From an uncultured Oscillospiraceae bacterium (GTDB lineage Bacteria; Bacillota; Clostridia; Oscillospirales; Acutalibacteraceae): a stretch of 64,000 nt of DNA. A model generated the notes under the pieces. It saw only the letters and a list, made by a program, of their open reading frames with translations, ran no database searches and had not been told where the DNA came from. The DNA is taken from assembly GCA_910588935.1 (NCBI GenBank), contig CAJUSM010000001.1, forward strand, positions 723 through 64,722, given 5' to 3'. Position numbers and translations under genes: made by a program. Shown piece by piece: positions 43,998 through 52,923 of this stretch (within the stretch, counting starts at the first letter, position 1; each line of letters opens with the position of its first letter).

Positions 43998-44318
43998 TTA
44001 CCATCGGGCTATGGGGCAGGCCAAGGCGGACTTTGCCGCCCGAACCTCTGCAAAGCAGCCGCACTGGGCGCACATACCGTTTTGCAGGCTTTCACAGGCC
44101 CGGCAAAACCCGAGGCGCCGGGCATATTCCTGGCTGCTGGCCTTTTGCTCTTTGGGAAGGCGGTCAATATATTCATAGATTGATTGGAAGTATTGGCTGT
44201 CTAACTCCATAAGGAGGCAGCGCCTGCAAACAGGCGTATGGGGGAGACTTGCACTGCCTTTATGAGATCCTTGGGGAAAAGCGGCGCTGTTTGCCGGGAG
44301 CCCTGTGTTTCCCTTCAT
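43998..44318 (-). CDS. DUF6171-type cysteine-rich protein
   Basis: The C-terminal ~75 residues match the DUF6171 pattern: CRRCLL, IYEYIDRLPKEQKASSQEYARRL, then CRACESLQNGMCAQCGCF and EVRAAKSALACP. Seven or more conserved cysteines suggest metal binding. The first ATG, 44318, directly follows the arabinofuranosidase stop and gives 106 residues with a non-conserved N-terminus of about 28; the true start is uncertain. Function is unknown. Confidence 0.75.
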   Translation of the reverse strand: MKGNTGLPANSAAFPQGSHKGSASLPHTPVCRRCLLMELDSQYFQSIYEYIDRLPKEQKASSQEYARRLGFCRACESLQNGMCAQCGCFAEVRAAKSALACPIARW

Positions 44319-45797
44319 CTACTTTATGGTAAACGCTGCCACAGAGCAGGGCGGGAGCGTGGCCTGAAAGCCATTGCCTGTAAGTTCCGCCGCCAGGGCG
44401 GTTGGCTTTACAATTCCTTCGCTGCCAAAATCGTTATAGGCACTGCAGCCGCCGGTAAGCACCCGGCCCTCTACGGCGTTCCCCTGGCCCAAGCCGGAAA
44501 GGACGCAGTCCAGCTCGGCGGAATTTCGGTCGTCCAAGTTGGCTACCGTAATAAGCGCCCCCTCTTTGCTTTCGCTGGCAGAGATATGCAGGTTGGGAAC
44601 CTGGTACTCTCCCTCGCCGGTAAGGAAGGTTTCCACATAGCTTTCCACATGCTTGGCTCCTTGGTGCCCCTTGTACATTTGGAACACATGATAGGTGGGA
44701 GTCAGCAGCATCTTGGGGCCTTCGGTAAGGATTACTGCCTGGAGCACGTTGACCACCTGGGCGATGTTGGCCATAACCACGGTATCGCAGTGATTGTTGA
44801 AGATGTTCAGGTTGATGGCCGCCACCAGGGCGTCCCGCATGGTATTTTGCTGGTAGAGGAAGCCAGGGTTTGTGCCCGGCTCTACATCGAACCAGGTGCC
44901 CCATTCATCCACACACAGGCCTACCTGGCGGTCTCCCTGGTATTGCCGGACAATCCGGCTGTGGTTTTCAATGAGATCTTCCATACGCAGGGTTTTCCAA
45001 AGGGTGGAAAAATACTCGTGGCGGGGGAAGCCTGTGGCCGGGCCCTTATCCTGCCAGCTTTCACTGCGGGGAATGGTGTAGTAGTGCAGGCTCACCCCAT
45101 CAATAAGGTGCCCGGCCTGCTCCATAATTACCTTTGTCCAGCGGTAGTCCTCTACACTGGCGCCAGAGGCGATTTTAAATATCTTATGGTCCTTGTCATA
45201 ATTGCGCAGATAGGTGGCGTACTGCCGGCAGAGGTCGGCATAAAACTCTGGCCGCATATTTCCCCCGCAGCCCCAGGCTTCGTTGCCAATGCCCCAATAC
45301 TTCACGTTCCAGGGGGTATCCTGGCCGTTTCCGCGGCGCTCCTCGGCCATAGGGGACTGGCCCCCCATATTGCAGTACTCTACCCAGTCGGAGAACTCCT
45401 GTACTGTGCCGCTGCCCACGTTGCCGGAAATATAGGGCTGGCAGTCCAGCTGGCGGCAGAGCTCCAAGAACTCGTGGGTGCCAAAGGAGTTGTCCTCGGT
45501 AACGCCGCCCCAGTTGGTATTGACAATTTTTTTGCGGCTTTCCTTGGGGCCAATGCCGTCTCGCCAGTGGTAGGTATCGGCAAAGCATCCTCCTGGCCAG
45601 CGGAGGAGGGGAATGCCCATTGCCTTTAGGGCCTGCACTACATCGGTGCGCATTCCGTTTTTATGGGGGATATCCGAATTTTCTCCCACATAAATGCCGT
45701 TGTAAATGCAGCGGCCCAGATGCTCGGAGAAATGGCCATAGATATTGGGATGGATGGCGCCTTGGGAGCGGTTGGCGTTAATAATGGCTTTTGCCAT
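44319..45797 (-). CDS. abfA: Alpha-N-arabinofuranosidase, GH51
   Basis: A 492-residue protein from ATG 45797 (MAKAIINANR), nine bases after AGAGG. The GH51 signatures are IHPNIYGHFSEHLGRCIYNG, LRWPGGCFADTYHWRDGIGP, the acid/base region WGIGNEAWGCGGNMRPEFY (Glu about 174) and the nucleophile region CVDEWGTWFDVEPGT (Glu about 298). There is no signal peptide, so it is intracellular and releases L-arabinose from imported oligosaccharides. Length is normal. Confidence 0.95.
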   Translation of the reverse strand: MAKAIINANRSQGAIHPNIYGHFSEHLGRCIYNGIYVGENSDIPHKNGMRTDVVQALKAMGIPLLRWPGGCFADTYHWRDGIGPKESRKKIVNTNWGGVTEDNSFGTHEFLELCRQLDCQPYISGNVGSGTVQEFSDWVEYCNMGGQSPMAEERRGNGQDTPWNVKYWGIGNEAWGCGGNMRPEFYADLCRQYATYLRNYDKDHKIFKIASGASVEDYRWTKVIMEQAGHLIDGVSLHYYTIPRSESWQDKGPATGFPRHEYFSTLWKTLRMEDLIENHSRIVRQYQGDRQVGLCVDEWGTWFDVEPGTNPGFLYQQNTMRDALVAAINLNIFNNHCDTVVMANIAQVVNVLQAVILTEGPKMLLTPTYHVFQMYKGHQGAKHVESYVETFLTGEGEYQVPNLHISASESKEGALITVANLDDRNSAELDCVLSGLGQGNAVEGRVLTGGCSAYNDFGSEGIVKPTALAAELTGNGFQATLPPCSVAAFTIK

Positions 45798-45938
45798 GGA
45801 TTTCATCCTCTCTAAAAAATAGTGGGTGTGGTGAAAGCGTAAAGTTTCCATTGCCTTTATCGTAAAGATGGGAAAAGAAAGCGTAGCTTAGGGACTTTGC
45901 CCTGGCCTGAGGGGGACGGCAAATCGTTTGCCAGGGCC

Positions 45939-46895
45939 TTATGGTTGGGTGCTTTCGAACAACCTCTCTGGCAGGAAAATATCCTCTTTTGGCACCTTTT
46001 CCCACCGGAACACCGGTATCAGTTCTTTTGCCGCCACTGGTTCGGGGCGGTCCAGCTGACCGGCCAGCCAGGCCAACCGGCCAATAATATCCTGGGCCCG
46101 GTACCGCTTTTTTAGCCGGTCCAGGCTTACATCCTGTTCCCGCTTGGAGAGCCGCCGCCCATCCCTTGCCAGCACCAGGGGCACATGGCGGAATACCGGT
46201 TCCGGCAGGGCGAGAAGCCGGTATAAATACAGCTGCCGGGGCGCCGAGCTTAGCAGGTCCCGGCCCCTGACCACCTCTGTAACCCCCATGGCCCCGTCGT
46301 CCGCAACCACTGCCAGCTGGTAGGCAAACACCCCGTCCCACCGGCGGAGGATAAAGTCTCCGCACTCTGTGGCCAGGTCTTGCGCCTGAGGGCCGTAATG
46401 GCGGTCGGTAAACAGGATTTTGCCGGAGGCCTTTAGCCGAACAGCCGGAGGCCGGGCCTGGGCCTTTTTCTCAATTTCCTGGGGGCTAAGGTTCCGGCAG
46501 GTACCGGGGTAAATGGGGTCGCCGTCTGCGGTATGGGGAGCGCTGGCGGCGTGGAGCTCTGCCCGGCTGCAGAAACAGGGATAGGTTAAGCCCATAGCCG
46601 CCAGCCTGTTTAGGCAGCTTTCGTAAAAGTCTCCCCGCCGGGATTGGCGGTAGGGCCCGGCAGGGCCACCTTTTGTGCCGCCCTCGTCCCAATCCAGCCC
46701 CAAAAAGGCCAGGTCCTCTTCTACCTGGGCGGCAAAGGCCGGGCTGGTACGCTGGGGGTCCAGATCCTCCTGGCGCAAAATTATCCGCCCGCCCTGAGAG
46801 CGGACAGAGAGCCAGGCGATCAGACAGCTAAACAGGTTCCCCAGGTGCATTCGCCCGCTGGGGGTTGGGGCAAAGCGGCCAACCGTTTCCCCCAT
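45939..46895 (-). CDS. gluQ: Glutamyl-Q tRNA(Asp) synthetase
   Basis: The 318-residue protein is a GluRS paralog lacking the anticodon-binding domain. It has RFAPTPSGRMHLGN (HIGH equivalent), ILRQEDLDPQRTSP, a cysteine cluster with YPCFCSRAEL and GTCRNLS for zinc, and RLSKREQDVSLDRL (KMSKS equivalent, near 238). GluQRS attaches glutamate to queuosine in tRNA-Asp. It begins three bases after the cinA stop, so the two form an operon. Confidence 0.93.
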   Translation of the reverse strand: MGETVGRFAPTPSGRMHLGNLFSCLIAWLSVRSQGGRIILRQEDLDPQRTSPAFAAQVEEDLAFLGLDWDEGGTKGGPAGPYRQSRRGDFYESCLNRLAAMGLTYPCFCSRAELHAASAPHTADGDPIYPGTCRNLSPQEIEKKAQARPPAVRLKASGKILFTDRHYGPQAQDLATECGDFILRRWDGVFAYQLAVVADDGAMGVTEVVRGRDLLSSAPRQLYLYRLLALPEPVFRHVPLVLARDGRRLSKREQDVSLDRLKKRYRAQDIIGRLAWLAGQLDRPEPVAAKELIPVFRWEKVPKEDIFLPERLFESTQP

Positions 46896-46898
46896 GGT

Positions 46899-48152
46899 TT
46901 AGGCCTCGATAACCGGCAGGCCTTGGAGATACCGCCTGGCCATGTCCAAAGCATGGGAGGCGGCGCAGTGCCGGTGCCAGTCCCGGCTTTTGGTCCTGCC
47001 AATGGGAGAGCGCTTGGCAACCCAGGTGTTTTCCCCGTCGCTAAGGGCTATATAGATGAGGCCCACAGGCTTTTCCAGGGTGCCTCCCTGGGGCCCGGCA
47101 ATGCCTGTAATGCCAATGCCCAGGCTGCTGCCGCTGACCCGGACAATTCCTTCCGCCATGGCCTGGGCGGTCTCTTGGCTTACCGCGCCAAACTGTTCCA
47201 GGGTGGAGCGAGGGACCCCCAGCAGCGCCTCCTTAGCGGAATTGGCGTAGGTGGCCACACCCATGTGGAACACTGCGGAAGAGCCGGAAACATCGGTAAT
47301 CCGTTTGCTGAGCAGGCCCCCGGTACAGCTTTCGGCAGTGGCAAGGGTTTTGCCTTGGGCAGCCAGCTCCCTGACCACCAGCTCCTCCAGGCTGTCGATA
47401 TCCACACTGTAGACAAAATTTCCCAGCCTTTGCCGGATTTCATGGATGAGGGGCTGGCAAAGCCTGTCGGCTTCTTCCTGGGTGTGGGCCTTGGCTGTTA
47501 CCCGGAGATAGCATTCCCCTTCGTTGGCATAGGGGGCAAGGGTGGGGTTTTCCCCGTTCATCAGGTCGTCCATCAGCTGGGCTACCGGAGCCTCTCCCCG
47601 GCCGTAGATGTGCACATTGTGAGAGACAATGGTATACTCTTGGCTTTGCTGCAGATAGGGCACAGCGTAATTGTGGAGCATGGGGGCCAGCTCGCTGGGC
47701 GGGCCAGGGAGCATGAGAATGGTGCAGCCGTTCTCTGCCTGAAAGGCGCAGCCAGGCGCTGTGCCGTTATCGTTTTGTAGCACGGTGCAGCCCTCTGGGA
47801 GCCAGGCCTGCTTGGCCTGGTTTTCGCTGACATGCTTTTCGTTAAAATAATTCTGGATCCGGTCCAGGCTGGGCTGGTGAAGGGCAAGCTTTTTCCCGGC
47901 GGCGGCAGCGGTGGTCTCCTTGGTCAGGTCGTCGGCAGTAGGCCCTAGGCCGCCGGTCATAATCAGCAGGTCGCTGCGGGCAATGGCTGTCTCTACAGCT
48001 TCCCGCAGGCGCTGGGGATTGTCCCCTACCACAGAGGTGTGGAGCAGGTTGATGCCCAGCTCGGAAAGCGCCTTGGCCACAATGGCGGCATCGGAATTTA
48101 CCACCGCGCCCAAGAGGAGCTCGGTGCCAACAGATATGATTTCTGCGTTCAT
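46899..48152 (-). CDS. cinA: CinA family protein with nicotinamide-nucleotide amidase domain
   Basis: The 417-residue protein has an N-terminal MoCF/COG1058 domain (AEIISVGTELLLGAVVNSDA; LIMTGGLGPTADDLTKE) and a C-terminal PncC-type domain (from about 255; LATAESCTGGLLSKRITDV; GITGIAGPQGGTLEKPVG). The latter deamidates NMN; the former may be an ADP-ribose pyrophosphatase. CinA is often competence-induced and next to recA, which is not the case here. Start follows AAAGGTGAT. Confidence 0.95.
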   Translation of the reverse strand: MNAEIISVGTELLLGAVVNSDAAIVAKALSELGINLLHTSVVGDNPQRLREAVETAIARSDLLIMTGGLGPTADDLTKETTAAAAGKKLALHQPSLDRIQNYFNEKHVSENQAKQAWLPEGCTVLQNDNGTAPGCAFQAENGCTILMLPGPPSELAPMLHNYAVPYLQQSQEYTIVSHNVHIYGRGEAPVAQLMDDLMNGENPTLAPYANEGECYLRVTAKAHTQEEADRLCQPLIHEIRQRLGNFVYSVDIDSLEELVVRELAAQGKTLATAESCTGGLLSKRITDVSGSSAVFHMGVATYANSAKEALLGVPRSTLEQFGAVSQETAQAMAEGIVRVSGSSLGIGITGIAGPQGGTLEKPVGLIYIALSDGENTWVAKRSPIGRTKSRDWHRHCAASHALDMARRYLQGLPVIEA

Positions 48153-48180
48153 ACAATCACCTTTCTTTGGGGTATGATTA

Positions 48181-48338
48181 GGGCTTGCTTGAAAAATCGA
48201 AAACCATGTGTTTTTGCCTATAAGCGGTTACTTTCCGCAACGAAAATCCTGGTTAACCGGCAAGGCTGGCTTGCGGTTTTCTTCTTGAAATCTTATGGTC
48301 AAAAATCCAGTCATTGTCTCTATTTTCAACCAAGCCCC
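48181..48338. repeat. Inverted-repeat-ended element, copy 2 (MITE-like)
   Basis: The ends are GGGCTTGCTTGAAAAATC and TATTTTCAACCAAGCCCC, about 15-bp inverted repeats. The interior shares ordered blocks with copy 1 at 42043-42201. It lies in the gap between cinA and a hydrolase gene. No target-site duplication is obvious. Confidence 0.75.
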
Positions 48339-48347
48339 AGGGCGTGC

Positions 48348-49055
48348 TTAAAATACCAGTGTTTCCAAAAAACGCGCCACTTCCCGGTTAAACTGCTCTG
48401 GGGCTTGGTTGGCAATAAAATGGTTTCCCGGCAGGATGGCCAGCCTTGCATTGGGAATATGGGCCGCGATCTTCTGGGTATGGGCCGTTTTCACCATATC
48501 TCTGGTCCCTGCAATGACCAGGGTGGGGGCTTGGATGGCTTGGAGCCGCTGAGGGGGGATATTGGGCTGGTGGACCATTAGCCCCAGCATCTCTGTATTG
48601 CGCCTGGCCTTTGCTGATTTTTGGGCAAAGAGCTTTGCGGCCCGGTACCCAATTTCTATGGGCAGCTGTATGCTCCCTTTTATTCCCTTAGAATTCAGGT
48701 TGCCGCCGTTTAGAATAAGGGCTTTTACCTTTTCGGGGTATTGGAGGGCAAATTCCATTCCAATATTTGCCCCATCGGAAAAGCCCAGCAGGATGGCGGC
48801 CTCTATGCCCAGCCGGTCCATGAGCTTTTTCAAATCCTCCGCAAACTGCCCAATGGTAAAGGGAGCGGCGCCCCTGGGAGACTTGCCATGCCCCCGGGTA
48901 TCTACGGCAATCACCTGGTACCGCTGGGAAAAGAATTCTATTTGATGCCGGAAATAGCTGCTGTCCTCCCCATTGCCATGCAAAAGGACAAAGGGCGTTC
49001 CTTTTCCCTTTTCCTGGTAATATAGGTTTATGTCGATCTCTCTCACCTCTTTCAA
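48348..49055 (-). CDS. Alpha/beta hydrolase
   Basis: I place the start at TTG 49055 (about 235 residues), six bases after AAAGGGA; the ATG at 49091 lacks a site. The fold markers are FVLLHGNGEDSSYF, AVDTRGHGKSP, the nucleophile elbow LLGFSDGANIGMEFAL and a C-terminal LPGNHFIANQAP histidine. It belongs to the general alpha/beta hydrolase_1 family. Its substrate is unknown. Confidence 0.85.
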   Translation of the reverse strand: MKEVREIDINLYYQEKGKGTPFVLLHGNGEDSSYFRHQIEFFSQRYQVIAVDTRGHGKSPRGAAPFTIGQFAEDLKKLMDRLGIEAAILLGFSDGANIGMEFALQYPEKVKALILNGGNLNSKGIKGSIQLPIEIGYRAAKLFAQKSAKARRNTEMLGLMVHQPNIPPQRLQAIQAPTLVIAGTRDMVKTAHTQKIAAHIPNARLAILPGNHFIANQAPEQFNREVARFLETLVF

Positions 49056-49116
49056 AGCGCTTCCCTTTTGCGGGGCCCCGCATGACCCCAATCTATGGTA
49101 AGCCTGGGGCGGAATA

Positions 49117-50013
49117 TCAAGATAGAGAAAGGGCTTGTCCGCTGCCTTTTTTCCAAAACGTCCATACTACCCCTGGTCCGTACCCAATTTTTTGATAAAA
49201 GGGGTTGCCTCCGCCGGTGATGTAGGCGGCGCTCAAAGGCTTTAGCCGCCTGTACAGCTGGGAAAGGGCCGCGGCGGCCAGTCCTTTGTGCCGGTACGCG
49301 GGCACGGTGCAGAGTGGCTCCAGGTAGGCCAGCTTATTTTCCGGCACCCACCACATGCCCGCGTAGCACACATATTCCCCGGCCTGGTTCATTACCGCAA
49401 TATGATGCTCTGGAGTGGCGTGGGGGGCGCTGCACAAGGCGTAGCCATGCTCATACTCCCCGTTCCAGGGGCCTTCCGTCTCCTCGTGGTCAAAGCCCTT
49501 CCAGCAGCATTGGCAGGCCTTGGCCACATCTACACCGCCTATTTCTGTAAAATGAAAGCCCTCTGGCAGGGGATACTCTAAGGGCTCCTCGCAGTTGAAG
49601 AAAAAGCTTTCATAGCCGCCCGCCTGGGAATACCCGGCGGCCTCTGCCGCTTGGGCCAGCTGGCGCTGGGTTCCCGTAAGCATCAGCTGCTGCTCCCCGC
49701 CTGCCCGGGGCATGTGTTTTTCCGCGTATTCCACCATTTCCGGGGCCAGGGCCTCATAGCCGGGGCGCAGGCTGAAGTATACGTGGCTTACAGGGTTTTC
49801 GTGAAAGCAGAAAGCCACAATTTTTTCTTTGTCCTTCCATATCCTGCACCGGTGCAGGTAAGATTTGTCCATCCAATCGGACACCAGGGCGTATTCCCAA
49901 AAAGGCGCGGCCACGCCGGTTTGCCAGTGGGGGGTATAAATATCCAGCATAAACTGGTACACATCCACATGATCCCTTAAAACGCTGAACTGCTTGGTAG
50001 TGATGCCGTACAT
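49117..50013 (-). CDS. GNAT-family acetyltransferase, two-domain
   Basis: The 298-residue protein has a C-terminal GNAT core: AYLEPLCTVPAYRHKGLAAAAL near 229-250 and the end YITGGGNPFYQKIGYGP. The N-terminal half (DVYQFMLDIYTPHW, FWEYALVSDWMD) is a degenerate second GNAT-like domain, a layout common in Clostridia. ATG follows AAAGGAGCG. Substrate unknown. Confidence 0.8.
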   Translation of the reverse strand: MYGITTKQFSVLRDHVDVYQFMLDIYTPHWQTGVAAPFWEYALVSDWMDKSYLHRCRIWKDKEKIVAFCFHENPVSHVYFSLRPGYEALAPEMVEYAEKHMPRAGGEQQLMLTGTQRQLAQAAEAAGYSQAGGYESFFFNCEEPLEYPLPEGFHFTEIGGVDVAKACQCCWKGFDHEETEGPWNGEYEHGYALCSAPHATPEHHIAVMNQAGEYVCYAGMWWVPENKLAYLEPLCTVPAYRHKGLAAAALSQLYRRLKPLSAAYITGGGNPFYQKIGYGPGVVWTFWKKGSGQALSLS

Positions 50014-50087
50014 AAGGCGCTCCTTTCGGCTGTGAAGAATGTGGGCAAAAGTGGATGGAAACCTTGGCAGATTGCCAAGAAGAATTT

Positions 50088-50096
50088 TGCTATAAT
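50088..50096 (+). promoter_or_regulatory. Extended -10 promoter of the XRE remnant
   Basis: TGCTATAAT, an extended -10 element, lies 22 bases before the ribosome binding site of the XRE pseudogene. No good -35 is present. Confidence 0.5.
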
Positions 50097-50127
50097 CTGC
50101 TTACACCACATAAAGGAGGAAATAACC

Positions 50128-50345
50128 ATGGGAATTGGAAACAGCCTGCATGGTGCAAGACAGAAAAAATGGATTTCCCAGGAGACCCTGCCGGATATCC
50201 GGCAGGCAAAAAGGCTGGCCGCGCGCTATGGCTTGAGCCTGGATGTGCTGACTGGGTTTGACGGGGATGCGCGGGAAAATCCAAGAGGCGCTGGATGCTT
50301 TCCTGGCGCGGAAAGGCATTTTGGCGGGGCTTTGGGCACAAGGGG
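50128..50345 (+). pseudogene. Decayed XRE-family regulator gene
   Basis: A strong site (AAAGGAGG) precedes ATG 50128. The translation begins MGIGNSLHGARQKKWISQE and continues directly with TLPDIRQAKRLAARYGLSLD. Related regulators carry about 20 helix-turn-helix residues between these blocks, so an in-frame deletion has removed the DNA-binding core. After FDGDARE an extra A in the run GAAAATCC shifts the frame; removing it restores IQEALDAFLARKGI, as in the family. The promoter and RBS remain intact. Confidence 0.8.
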
Positions 50346-50397
50346 GGAGGTATGGCGGAATACGCTGGGGAAACCTGAGACGCCGCCTTTTTCCGTC

Positions 50398-51573
50398 TTA
50401 ATACCCGTTGATATGAACCGCGCGCAGGTTTTTCAGTGCCTCCTCTAGCAGGGGCTGGCCGTCCATGGCCAGCTCGCCCCGCTCCACCATCTCTAGGGTG
50501 GGCTTGGTGCGGGGATGCTTGGGGGTGAAAATGGTGCAGCAGTCCTCAAAGGGCTCAATGGAGGTGTTAAAGGTATCAATCTTTCGGGCGATTTTTACGA
50601 TTTCCGCCTTATCGCTGCCAATGAGGGGGCGGAATACGGGCATATCCGCCACGGCATCGGTGCAGGCAATTGCCTGAAGGGTCTGGCTTGCCACCTGGCC
50701 CAGGCTCTCCCCTGTGATCAGGCAGAGGCAGCCCTCGTCTCTTGCAACGCGCTGGGCTGCCCGGAGCATGTACCGCCGGAGGATAATAGTACCCAGGTCC
50801 TCTGGGCAGCGGTCTCGGATCTCCTCTTGCAGGCGGGTAAGCTCTACGGTGATAAGCTTAATCCGGCCGGCATACTGGCTGACCTTTCCCAGCAGGCGTA
50901 CCACCTTATCGTGGGCCAGCTCGCTGGTATAGGGGGGAGAGGCGAAATGGATGGCGGTGAGCTCTACCCCCCGCTTGGCCATGGTCCAGGCGGCCACCGG
51001 GCTATCCAGGCCGCCGCTGATGAGCACTGCCGCCTTGCCCCCGGTGCCCACCGGAATCCCCCCGGCCCCAGGCTTGGCGTTGGCGTGTACAAAAGCGTTT
51101 TGCTCCCGTACCTCTACCCGTACCTCTATGTCCGGGTGGTGCACATCTACCCGCAGGCGGGGGAATTGTTCCAGCAGATAGCCGCCTACCTGAGCGGAGA
51201 TCTCCGGAGACTTGTATGGGAATTTTTTATCGCTGCGCTTGCACTCCACCTTAAAGCTTCGGGCGGCTTCTAGGCTTTCCGCCAGGTACTCCGCCGCCCG
51301 CTCCTGTATTTTTGCCAGGTCCTTTTCCGCCGTGCCGGCCCGGGTATAGCTGACCACCCCGAAAACCTTTCCACAGCGCTCCTCGGCCAGATCCATATCC
51401 GCAAAATCATCCAGGGGCTCCACATAGATGGTAGACTGGCGAGAGGTAACGGAAAACGCCCCTGCCCCCTGGAGGCGGCGCTTGATGTTTTTGATGAGCA
51501 CATCCTCAAAGGTTTTGCGGTTCAGGCCCTTTAGGGCGATTTCTCCCAGCTTAAGCAAAATGACTTCTCTCAT
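50398..51573 (-). CDS. thiI: tRNA 4-thiouridine synthetase ThiI (short form)
   Basis: A 391-residue protein from ATG 51573 (MREVILLKLGEIALKGLN); it overlaps the HAD gene stop as TAATG. It has a ferredoxin-like and THUMP region (about 1-165) and the PP-loop VLISGGLDSPVAAWTMAKRG near 185. The C-terminal rhodanese domain of E. coli ThiI is absent, as in many Firmicutes. It makes s4U8 in tRNA using persulfide sulfur, which fits the cysteine desulfurase gene in the same direction about 1.4 kb upstream. Confidence 0.95.
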   Translation of the reverse strand: MREVILLKLGEIALKGLNRKTFEDVLIKNIKRRLQGAGAFSVTSRQSTIYVEPLDDFADMDLAEERCGKVFGVVSYTRAGTAEKDLAKIQERAAEYLAESLEAARSFKVECKRSDKKFPYKSPEISAQVGGYLLEQFPRLRVDVHHPDIEVRVEVREQNAFVHANAKPGAGGIPVGTGGKAAVLISGGLDSPVAAWTMAKRGVELTAIHFASPPYTSELAHDKVVRLLGKVSQYAGRIKLITVELTRLQEEIRDRCPEDLGTIILRRYMLRAAQRVARDEGCLCLITGESLGQVASQTLQAIACTDAVADMPVFRPLIGSDKAEIVKIARKIDTFNTSIEPFEDCCTIFTPKHPRTKPTLEMVERGELAMDGQPLLEEALKNLRAVHINGY

Positions 51574-52268
51574 TATCTGCCTCTCCTCTCCACAAAGTTT
51601 ACCAGCTCCCGGAGGTTGCGGATGGTCCACTCTGAATCCGGCTGGCTTTCATTCCGGTCGATGAGGAACGATGTAAACCCCAAGGCCCTGGCCCCGTCGG
51701 CCTCAGGGGGATAGTCGTCCACATAAATGCTCTCCTCTGCCGTAATACCTTGGGCCTCTAGGGCGGCGTTAAAGATCACTGGGTCAGGCTTCATGGCCCC
51801 TACCAAAGAGCTGGCGGTAAAGCTGGTGAAGTAGTCGTGAAGGCCGCAGGCCTCCAGGGTAATCTCCAGGGAGGGGGGGCAGTCGCTGATGACGCCCATT
51901 TTATAGCCTTTGCCTCTAAAGTACTCCAGCACGTCCACTGTCTCCGGGTATGGGTGCTTTTTTAAGTACCACAGCTTTTCCATCAGCATATCCGCCCGCT
52001 CGGCGGTTTTTTCCGTAATTCCCATATCCTGGAACACATAGAGGAACCATTGGCGGAAGAAGTCCAGCTCGTCCTCTAAGGTTCTGTAGGGCGTAAAGGA
52101 GAAATTCCCCTCTTCCACGCGGTGGAAGACATCCATGAAATAGTCGTAGCTGGTATCAAAGGGCTTGCCGCTCCACGCCTCCAGGCAGCGGTTCCGGTAG
52201 GTAATCCACTGGGGATCGCCTCGAACCAGGGTGCCGTCCCGGTCGAAAAATATGGCTTTGTATTTCAA
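51573..52268 (-). CDS. HAD-superfamily hydrolase
   Basis: The 231-residue protein starts at TTG 52268 after AAGAGG. It has HAD motif I FFDRDGTLVRGD (nucleophile Asp about 9), a helical cap, motif II GVISDCP and motif III/IV around KPDPVIFNAAL and YVDDYPPEADGARALGF. It is probably a phosphatase of the subfamily IA type; the substrate is unknown. Stop and thiI start overlap by one base, so they are co-translated. Confidence 0.88.
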   Translation of the reverse strand: MKYKAIFFDRDGTLVRGDPQWITYRNRCLEAWSGKPFDTSYDYFMDVFHRVEEGNFSFTPYRTLEDELDFFRQWFLYVFQDMGITEKTAERADMLMEKLWYLKKHPYPETVDVLEYFRGKGYKMGVISDCPPSLEITLEACGLHDYFTSFTASSLVGAMKPDPVIFNAALEAQGITAEESIYVDDYPPEADGARALGFTSFLIDRNESQPDSEWTIRNLRELVNFVERRGR

Positions 52269-52340
52269 AATATCCTCTTTCCTTTCCTCGCCGCTGTAGG
52301 GATGGCCAGTAGCCTGCCAAAACAGGCAGGGCTGCCCCTT

Positions 52341-52877
52341 TTATTTCCCGGCTTCCTTCTGCAAAAGCACAGGCTCCGGCATAACAAAGACCCCGCCCGG
52401 CTCCCGGCCACGGATATAGGCTGTACAGAATTTCTCTGGCCCGGCAGGAGCCAAAAGAGCTCCCTGGGCCGTTATGGCATCGCCAACCTGAATGGTGTGA
52501 TCTTCTGGCAGGTAGATGTTGATCTGCTGGTCCAGCACCACGGTGCTGTTCCAAATCGCCGCGAATTCCTGGCCGTCCCTGGCCCAGCCGCTAAAGATTT
52601 CTTCCACTTGGCCGGCTACCTCAAAGCTGCTTTTCTGTACCTTTGCAGGATCCATTATCATCCACGCGTTTACCATATCCCCATAGTTTTTTATGCGGGC
52701 TTCCTTGACCTGGCCCTCTACCGTAACAACACAGCCGGCCTCCAGCGTTTCCAGCTCCTCCTTTGGGACGTAAACCCGGATTCCTGCCTTGTCTGTACAG
52801 CGGAAAGAGAGATGCTCGTCTGAGATAACTCCGGCTATGCTGTCGCTCAGCTGGCAAGTCTTTCCCTCCGTAATGGC
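52341..52877 (-). CDS. OB-fold-like protein, start codon not found
   Basis: The frame is open from 52877 (just after an in-frame TAA) to the stop at 52341. The coding pattern (alternating hydrophobic residues: GIRVYVPKEELETLEAGCVV, VEGQVKEARIKNYGDMV) extends well upstream of the first ATG, 52676. No ATG, GTG or TTG lies in the upstream part, so the gene either uses an unusual start such as ATT or has lost its 5' end. Two related strand-rich halves suggest OB-fold (tRNA_anti-like) domains. Function unknown. Confidence 0.45.
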   Translation of the reverse strand, partial: AITEGKTCQLSDSIAGVISDEHLSFRCTDKAGIRVYVPKEELETLEAGCVVTVEGQVKEARIKNYGDMVNAWMIMDPAKVQKSSFEVAGQVEEIFSGWARDGQEFAAIWNSTVVLDQQINIYLPEDHTIQVGDAITAQGALLAPAGPEKFCTAYIRGREPGGVFVMPEPVLLQKEAGK

Positions 52878-52923
52878 TTACAGGCCAATGCCGCTTTTTC
52901 AGATTTTTCCCTTAGAGGCAGGC

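Noticed and set aside
44238..45629. 463-codon plus-strand frame opposite the arabinofuranosidase gene
   Set aside because: It is antisense to a complete GH51 enzyme, has no domain and no ribosome binding site.
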